The notes under the pieces were generated by a model. The model did not search any database and was not told where the DNA came from. It saw only the letters and a program-made list of their open reading frames with translations. Positions 59,101-64,000 of a DNA stretch of 64,000 nucleotides are shown one piece after another (position 1 is the first letter of the stretch; each line of letters opens with the position of its first letter). The DNA lies in assembly GCA_016705475.1 (NCBI GenBank), contig JADIYD010000001.1, forward strand, positions 186,001 to 250,000, read 5' to 3'. Both the position numbers and the translations under genes were made by a program. The DNA is from Betaproteobacteria bacterium (GTDB lineage Bacteria > Pseudomonadota > Gammaproteobacteria > Burkholderiales > Rhodocyclaceae).

Positions 59101-59321
59101 TTTTTTTCGATCTTGTCGGTCAGCTGCTGTTCAACCTGGCGTGCCGTGGCGCCCGGCCAGAAACTGCGGATCACCATCATCTTGAAGGTGAAGGGGGGGT
59201 CTTCCGCCTGGCCGAGCTTGCCGTAGGCAAATACACCCATCAGCGCGATGGCGAGCAGAAAATAGCCGACCAAGGTGCGATGGTGCAGCGTCCAATCCGA
59301 CAGGTTGAAACGGTGGCTCAT
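56163..59321 (-). CDS. RND efflux pump, inner-membrane transporter
   Basis: A 1052-residue proton-driven resistance-nodulation-division transporter with 12 transmembrane helices. Helix 1 begins near LVGYFLLAIALMGVFAYG, and helix 4 carries the proton-relay aspartates in ALGLLVDDAIIAVEMM. The two large periplasmic loops follow helices 1 and 7. The type is that of the TriC/VexK-like branch of hydrophobe exporters; substrates are unknown. The adaptor gene lies 3 bases upstream. No outer-membrane channel gene is adjacent, so a TolC-type partner elsewhere is needed. Confidence 0.93.
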   Translation of the reverse strand: MSHRFNLSDWTLHHRTLVGYFLLAIALMGVFAYGKLGQAEDPPFTFKMMVIRSFWPGATARQVEQQLTDKIEKKLQETPFIDRVSSFSRPGESTVMFFAKDSTPPANVPDVFYQVRKKIGDIRHTLPAGIQGPFFNDEYGDVFGNIYALTAEGFDFPQLKDQAERIRDELLRVPQVGKVEIFGIQDEKIFVELSNTKLATLGIDQATIVQAMNQQNAVAGTGFFETASERIQVRPGGAFNSVQAVADTLIRAGGRSFRLGDIADIRRGTIDPPATQVRFGGKPSLAIAVSMAKGGDIIELGKALNSRVAKLQEALPVGVEIGVATSQPDAVARSVKAFTQALAEAVIVVLLVTFISLGIRTGLVVALSIPLVLAATFLAMYLFNVGLHKVSLGALVLALGLLVDDAIIAVEMMWVKMEQGWERTRAASFAYTSTAGPMLSGTLVTVAGFIPIALAKSATGEYAFAFFQINAVALLISWLAAVIAIPWLGYKLLPNPHAARQSGRLEKRLPRLARLADKLGLNGPGHGEDHDVYGTPFYTRFRRLVTWCVSRRWLVIGVTIILFALSIVGMMKIQKQFFPNSTRLELNVELRLPEGASIAAIDAEAKRLELWLAKDKAEFDQFEHYISFVGSGAPRYYLGLDQQLPASNVSQFVIVTRDVATREAVRGRLIKLFENEPFAARGNIARIENGPPVGYPVQYRISGEDLATLRQAATRVASVMRQNSELSNVNVDWSELSKSVEIEIDQDKARLLGVSSQDIAALLNMSLNGYTVTSYREGEKSIDVVLRGDREERSHLSSLADLSVPTRAGKSVPLSQIGRLKHSFEPGLIWRRDRLPTITVRGNLYGKIQPATVVDSMKSEIDAIQASLPDSYRIATGGSVEESSKGSGSVMAGIPLFVLAVITILMIQLQSVSRVIMVLLTAPLGIIGIALFLLVFRQPFGFMALLGTIALFGMIMRNSVILVDQIEQDMAAGKPRHEAIVESTVRRFRPIVLTAAAAVLAMIPLSRNDFFGPMAVAIMGGLIVATALTLLFCQRFTRPGTRSGSRSRPQSP

Positions 59322-59324
59322 TGA

Positions 59325-60413
59325 TTAGCGCTGCCGATCCGGCGTCGTCGCAGCCTTCGCCAATACGTCCTGGCCGTCGACCAGTCGGCCAGCACCGCTG
59401 ATGACGACCAGCTCGCCTGCCTCCAGTCCGCCGTTCAGCTCGACGCCATCTTCGCGGAAGCGGGCAACCTGGACCGGACGCGAGGCAATCTTGCCGTCCT
59501 TGGCAACGCGGACCAGCGGCCCCTGCCCAAGATCGATCACGGCGCTCAGCGGGACAAGCAGTGTGCTTTCGGCGGCACCATCGAGGGTGACGCGTGCCGT
59601 CATGCCGAGGCGAACTTCGGCCGGCGGATTAAGGATGCGAATGCGTGCTGCGTAAGTTCGGGTTGCCGGGTCGGCAGCCGGTGACAGCTCGCGCAGTTCG
59701 CCGCGCAGCGTCATTTTCGGGTTTGCCCACAGGCTGACGGCGAGATTTCTGGCCGTTTTCAGTTCGGCCAAACGGCTTTCCGGAATGGCGACGGCGACTT
59801 CCTTCTCTTCCGGTCGCGCAACGCGCATGACGGCTTGGCCGGCGCTGAGCACCTGCCCGGCATCGGCGATAACAGCCGTGACAATGGCCGGAAACTCGCT
59901 GCTCAGTGTTCCGTAGCTGCTTTGGTTGCCGCTGATCCTGCTCTGCGCGCGGGCCTGTTCGAGACGGGCCTGGGCGCTGTTGAAGGCATTGTCCTTGGCC
60001 TCGAATGCGGCCTGGCTGACGAATTTTTTGGCGACGAGACCGGCGTAGCGTTCGCGCTCGGCGCGTGCCGTGGCCTGCTCGCTCTCGGCGGCTGCCAACT
60101 GGGCGCGAGTGGCCGCCGCAGCCAGTTCCAGATCGGCTGGGTCGAGGCGGGCCAGCGGCTGACCGGCCTTGATCGCGGTGCCGGCATCGACCAGGCGGGC
60201 GGCGATCTTCCCGCCAACGCGGAAAGCCAGATCGACCTCATGCCGGGCGCGGATTTCACCGGTGTAGATACCCTTTGTGTGCGTTGCGCTCGCAGCGGGC
60301 TGAACCAGCACGACCCGTGTGGGCGTTGGTGGCGCCTCACTCTTGCCGCAACCCGCAAGAACGGTGGCAAGAGCCAGTGACGAGCCTGCGATGAGGGGGG
60401 CGATCTTGATCAT
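59325..60413 (-). CDS. RND periplasmic adaptor (membrane fusion protein)
   Basis: A 362-residue lipoprotein: signal peptide with lipobox VLAGC (Cys ~22), a biotinyl-lipoyl domain split around a long coiled-coil hairpin (~95-165, RAQLAAAESEQATARAERER), a beta-barrel domain and a membrane-proximal domain. It links the RND transporter to the outer-membrane channel. First gene of the operon; a possible TetR-type operator lies at 60451-60464, but no regulator gene is adjacent. Confidence 0.92.
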   Translation of the reverse strand: MIKIAPLIAGSSLALATVLAGCGKSEAPPTPTRVVLVQPAASATHTKGIYTGEIRARHEVDLAFRVGGKIAARLVDAGTAIKAGQPLARLDPADLELAAAATRAQLAAAESEQATARAERERYAGLVAKKFVSQAAFEAKDNAFNSAQARLEQARAQSRISGNQSSYGTLSSEFPAIVTAVIADAGQVLSAGQAVMRVARPEEKEVAVAIPESRLAELKTARNLAVSLWANPKMTLRGELRELSPAADPATRTYAARIRILNPPAEVRLGMTARVTLDGAAESTLLVPLSAVIDLGQGPLVRVAKDGKIASRPVQVARFREDGVELNGGLEAGELVVISGAGRLVDGQDVLAKAATTPDRQR

Positions 60414-60450
60414 TGGGGCGAGTGGCCGGAGGATGGTGTGCAGATGATAA

Positions 60451-60464
60451 TGAACGATTGGTCA
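60451..60464. promoter_or_regulatory. Candidate TetR-type operator of the RND operon
   Basis: TGAACGATTGGTCA, a near-palindrome (outer TGA/TCA and inner bases pair) similar to operators of TetR-family efflux repressors. It lies 38 bp upstream of the adaptor gene, in the region shared with ntrB. Confidence 0.3.
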
Positions 60465-60515
60465 GTAACGCAAGTTGTCGTCAGTTGCCCTTGCCGAATC
60501 GCTACAATGCGGGGG

Positions 60516-61576
60516 ATGAACGTTACCCATTCTTCCTTCGCCGGCCTTGATCTGCTGGCATCGGCGGTGCTCCTGCTCGATGACGGCCTGGCTATCCGTT
60601 ATATCAATGCAGCAGGTGAAAACCTGCTTGCTGTCAGCGGCCGCGTTGTACTCGGCAAGAGGCTGACAGAAGTGTGCTCCTTTTCGGCAACCTTGCAGTC
60701 GGCGCTCGATAACGGCTTGAACAACAACTGGGGTTACACCGGCCAGAACATCGAATTGAAACGCAGTGATGGCGATACGCTCAACATCAACTGCACGGTG
60801 ACGCCGTTGCGTCCGGATATTGCCCCAGGCGTTCGCCTGCTGCTCGAATTGCAGCCGATCCAGCACCATCTCGCGGCCACCCGTGAGGAGCGTCTGATCG
60901 AGCAGCAGCAGGTCAGTCGCGAGTTGATCCGCAATCTGGCTCACGAGATCAAGAATCCGCTCGGTGGCATTCGGGGGGCAGCTCAGTTGCTGGAGCATGA
61001 ATTAGCCAACCCCTCGCTCAAGGAATACACGCAGGTCATCATCAAGGAGGCAGATCGCCTGCAGGACCTTATGCAGCGCCTGCTCACTCCGCACCGGGCG
61101 ATGTTGCCGACAACGGTGAACATCCACGAAATCCTCGAGCGGGTGCGCAGCCTGCTGACCGCCGAGTTTCCAGGTTCGCTGACCGTTCGTCGTGATTACG
61201 ACACGAGCCTGCCGGAACTGGTCGGTGATCGTGAGCAGCTGATCCAGGCTGTTCTCAATATTGCCCGCAACGCCGCGCAGGCGATGGGCGGCGAAGGCGA
61301 GATCGCCCTTCGTACCCGTTCGTTGCGGCAGGTGACACTGGCCAAGAAACGCTATCGTCTGGCGATGGAAATCAAGGTCATGGACAATGGCCCGGGGATT
61401 CCTGATGCAATCCGCGAGCGCATGTTCTATCCGCTGGTCTCCGGGCGTGAAGGGGCAGTGGTTTGGGGCTGACCATCGCCCAGAATTTCATCCAGCATCA
61501 TCACGGCACGATCAATTGCGTCAGTCGGCCCGGGCACACGGTCTTCACGCTGAATCTGCCTGTAGAGCAGGCTTGA
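60516..61576 (+). CDS. ntrB: NtrB nitrogen-sensing histidine kinase (single-base frameshift)
   Basis: Phosphorylates NtrC under nitrogen limitation and dephosphorylates it when PII signals nitrogen excess; cytoplasmic. With one G restored in the GGGG run at 61452-61455 the protein is 353 residues: a PAS-type sensor domain (~10-115), the H-box NLAHEIKNPLGGIRGAAQ (~150) and an ATP-binding domain with N-box NIARNAAQAM, DNGPGIPD and GLGLTIAQN. As written it stops just before the last glycine-rich motif, which would kill kinase activity. Probably a sequencing error. ntrC follows after 34 bases. Confidence 0.94.
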
Positions 61577-61610
61577 GTCTTGCTTCTATTCTGGCCATTC
61601 TGAAAACAAA

Positions 61611-63038
61611 ATGAGCCAACAAAATATGAAACCGGTCTGGGTCGTAGACGACGATCGCTCCATTCGCTGGGTGCTGGAAAAAACCCTGTCCCGCGAAGGT
61701 ATCCCGTTCAAGAGTTTTGCCTCGGCTAGCGAGGCCATTTTGCAGCTGGAACAGGGTGCTGAACCCCCGCAGGTGCTGCTGTCCGACATCCGCATGCCCG
61801 GTCAGTCCGGACTGGAGTTGCTGCAGGAGGTGAAAACCCGTTTCCCCTCGGTGCCGGTCATTATCATGACTGCCTACTCCGATCTGGAAAGTGCGGTCGC
61901 CGCCTTCCAGGGCGGCGCCTTCGAATACCTGCCGAAACCGTTCGACGTCGATCAGGCAGTCGAGCTGATCCGTCGCGCTATTGATGAATCAATGCACCAA
62001 AGCGGTGCAGCGGAGGAAGAAGGGCTTGTCCCGGAGATTCTCGGTCAGGCGCCGGCGATGCAGGAGGTCTTCCGCGCCATTGGTCGATTGGCGCTGTCGC
62101 ACGCGACGGTGCTGATTACCGGCGAGTCCGGTTCCGGCAAGGAGTTGGTGGCGCGCGCCCTGCATCGGCACAGTCCTCGTGCCGACAAACCGTTCATCGC
62201 CATCAATACGGCGGCGATTCCCAAGGACTTGCTCGAATCGGAATTGTTCGGCCACGAGCGCGGCGCCTTCACCGGCGCCCAGGCTCAGCGACGCGGCCGT
62301 TTTGAGCAGGCCGAAAGCGGCACCCTGTTTCTCGATGAAATCGGCGACATGCCGGCCGAGCTGCAGACCCGACTGCTGCGCGTCCTGTCGGATGGGCACT
62401 TCTACCGTGTCGGCGGTCATTCGCCGATCAAGGCCAACGTGCGGGTCATCGCGGCGACGCACCAGAATCTCGACACGCGGGTCAAGGATGGCCTGTTCCG
62501 CGAAGACTTGTTCCACCGCCTCAACGTCATCCGCGTCCGCCTGCCCGCCCTGCGTGAGCGGCGCGAAGACATTCCCTTGCTGGCTCGCCATTTCCTGCAG
62601 AAGAGTGCACGGGAGCTGGGTGTCGAAACCAAGCGTCTGACCGAAGCCGCCTTGAAATACATGAGCGGTCTCGATTTTCAGGGCAACGTTCGCCAACTGG
62701 AAAACCTCTGCCACTGGCTGACCGTCATGGCGCCCGGTCAGCAGGTTGATGTCAGCGACTTGCCTGGCGAGTTGCGCGAAGCGACGCCGGTCTCGCTGGC
62801 CACCGACTGGGAAAGCGCGCTCGAAGGCGAGGCCGATCGCATGCTGGCGCGTGGCATTCCGGACATCCACGGCGTTTTGTCGCAGGTTTTCGAACGCATT
62901 CTGATCGCCCGGGCCCTGGCTCATACCGGCGGCCGGCGGATCGAAGCCGCGCAGGCGCTTGGCATTGGACGTAACACGATCACCAGGAAGATCGCCGAAC
63001 TCGGCATCGATGGCGGCAAGGAGCACGCGGCGGAGTAA
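61611..63038 (+). CDS. ntrC: NtrC, sigma-54-dependent nitrogen response regulator
   Basis: A 475-residue activator: receiver domain (~5-120; phospho-acceptor Asp in VLLSDIRMPGQSG), AAA+ domain (~140-380; Walker A GESGSGKE, sigma-54 contact loop GAFTGA, Walker B LFLDEIGD) and a C-terminal Fis-type HTH (RIEAAQALGIGRNTITRKI). It is expected to bind the two sites found upstream of glnA at 37482-37529. Normal length, no lesions. Followed 10 bases later by birA. Confidence 0.97.
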   Translation: MSQQNMKPVWVVDDDRSIRWVLEKTLSREGIPFKSFASASEAILQLEQGAEPPQVLLSDIRMPGQSGLELLQEVKTRFPSVPVIIMTAYSDLESAVAAFQGGAFEYLPKPFDVDQAVELIRRAIDESMHQSGAAEEEGLVPEILGQAPAMQEVFRAIGRLALSHATVLITGESGSGKELVARALHRHSPRADKPFIAINTAAIPKDLLESELFGHERGAFTGAQAQRRGRFEQAESGTLFLDEIGDMPAELQTRLLRVLSDGHFYRVGGHSPIKANVRVIAATHQNLDTRVKDGLFREDLFHRLNVIRVRLPALRERREDIPLLARHFLQKSARELGVETKRLTEAALKYMSGLDFQGNVRQLENLCHWLTVMAPGQQVDVSDLPGELREATPVSLATDWESALEGEADRMLARGIPDIHGVLSQVFERILIARALAHTGGRRIEAAQALGIGRNTITRKIAELGIDGGKEHAAE

Positions 63039-63048
63039 AATCCGCGGC

Positions 63049-63839
63049 ATGGCACTGATCGATCCCGTTTTGTTGAAGATCCGGCTGGGCAATCAGGCCG
63101 GGCGCTTTGATGTCGACGCGCTGGACGAGTGCGACTCGACCAACAGTGAGCTAATGCGCCGGGCCGAACGCGGCACGCCGTCCGGCTCGGTCATCGTTGC
63201 CGACCGGCAGAGTGCCGGGCGCGGCCGGCGTGGGCGCAACTGGCTGTCGTCACCCGAATCCAGTTTGACCTTCTCGCTGCTCTGGCGCTTTCCCGGCAAC
63301 GCGTCCACCCTGAGCGGCTTGTCGCTGGCTGTCGGCGTCGCCCTCGCCCAGGCCATGGAAAACCTGGGCGCCAAGGGCGTTTGCCTGAAATGGCCGAACG
63401 ACGTGCTGCTGCGCGCCGGTGATGATTTCGCCAAGCTGGCCGGCATCCTGATCGAACCTCGTCTGACCGTCGCGGCACGCAGGCAATTATCGGCATCGGC
63501 CTCAATCTTGCGCCGCCGTCGGATGATCTGCCGCAGCCGGCGGCCGGTTTGAGTCAGGCCTGCCCTCTTCCGCTTGATCGCCACGACGTGCTGGCCGCCA
63601 TTCTCGGCCAGTTGGCGGCAGTCCTCGACGATTTCACGGTCAACCGGTTTTTGGGGCTGAAAATAAAATGGCAACGCTACCACGCCTGGCAGGATCAGGC
63701 CGTGCAAATCCTCGGCGACGGTGAAGATCCGAAGCGCGGCCGCTGTCTCGGCGTCGATGACGACGGCGCTCTGCTGCTCGAAACAGCGACCGGGATCGAG
63801 CGTATTTTTTCAGGCGATGTCAGCCTGCGCCGTGCATGA
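63049..63839 (+). CDS. birA: Biotin--protein ligase (single-base frameshift)
   Basis: Activates biotin to biotinyl-AMP and attaches it to the acetyl-CoA carboxylase carrier protein. No N-terminal HTH repressor domain is seen, so this is a monofunctional (group I) ligase of 263 residues once one G is restored in CGCGGCACG near 63474. Motifs: ECDSTNSELM, the adenylate-binding GRGRRGRNW and LKWPNDVLL. After the break the other frame continues IIGIGLNLAPP as expected. Likely a sequencing error. Contains dispersed repeat copy H. Its stop overlaps the coaX start (ATGA). Confidence 0.93.
63637..63668 (+). repeat. Dispersed repeat, copy H (inside birA)
   Basis: Exact CGGTCAACCGG, 7 bases, then GGCTGAAAATAAAATGG, a degenerate second block. 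In frame it encodes TVNRFLGLKIKW. Confidence 0.65.
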
Positions 63840-64000
63840 TCGTCTGCCTCGACAGCGGCAACAGCCGCATCAAATGGGGTGTGCATGATGGCAAGCAATG
63901 GCTTGCCCAGGGTGCCCTTGCGCACGCCGAGGTCAAGCAGTTGCAGCAACTGCTCAGCGACTGGCCGCATCCCGCCAAAGTCATGCTGGCCAACGTGGCT
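63836..64000 (+). CDS. coaX: Type III pantothenate kinase (start only, runs off the window)
   Basis: First step of coenzyme A synthesis, phosphorylating pantothenate. Only the first 55 residues are present. They show the ASKHA-fold phosphate-binding loop CLDSGNSRIKWGVHDG, typical of CoaX, which differs from CoaA. The start overlaps the birA stop by 4 bases; the birA-coaX order is common in proteobacteria. The rest lies beyond position 64000. Confidence 0.88.
   Translation, partial: MIVCLDSGNSRIKWGVHDGKQWLAQGALAHAEVKQLQQLLSDWPHPAKVMLANVA

Overview
The window looks like a chromosomal segment of a betaproteobacterium of the Rhodocyclaceae (Dechloromonas/Azonexus-like). This is inferred from the gmk-rpoZ-spoT order, a periplasmic nitrate reductase cluster, CIRCE-controlled rpoH, a full pel operon, and glnA and ntrBC in the same neighbourhood. 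I recognise no rRNA, tRNA or CRISPR array.

Layout. 1-2.9 kb: the end of a phage-like or mobile stretch of small overlapping genes with an operator-like palindrome pair. 3.0-8.1 kb: gmk, rpoZ, spoT, dadA, tatD. 8.1-13.5 kb: napDAGHB behind a near-perfect FNR-type box. 13.5-19.1 kb (minus strand): rpoH with a perfect CIRCE element, then a stress unit of ECF sigma factor, cupin anti-sigma protein, DUF255 thioredoxin-like protein, TlpA-like thioredoxin and a secreted Cys-repeat peptide of HvfA type. Three copies of one ECF-type promoter (TGMATCC-N16-CGTA) precede the sigma gene, the DUF255-tlpA pair and the peptide gene. 19.2-22.0 kb: gluQRS, a cardiolipin synthase and an EEP-family hydrolase. 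22.1-34.5 kb (minus strand): complete pelABCDEFG. 34.7-39.1 kb: nadA, a rhodanese, a CDF transporter and NtrC/sigma-54-controlled glnA.

39.08-55.55 kb is an integrative element inserted in the 3' end of glnA. A 16-bp direct repeat of the glnA terminus marks both ends, and a tyrosine integrase lies just inside the left one. It carries an AlpA-like regulator, a Toprim/DUF927 primase-helicase with two clusters of 9-bp iteron-like repeats, conserved unknown genes, a decayed restriction-modification locus with an IS5-family insertion, an unrecognised 247-residue protein and a type III restriction-modification system with an XRE regulator. No capsid or conjugation genes are visible.

55.6-64 kb returns to the backbone: the ancestral glnA terminator, a DUF4124 protein, an RND pump with its adaptor, then ntrB, ntrC, birA and the start of coaX. 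The element and the efflux genes thus separate glnA from ntrBC.

Two general observations. First, five housekeeping genes (rpoZ, spoT, glnA, ntrB, birA) each carry one missing base in or next to a homopolymer, which points to sequencing or assembly error rather than decay. Second, a short dispersed repeat (core CGGTCAACCGG, often with N7-GGCCAAAA) occurs at least seven times, inside genes and between them, in both orientations.
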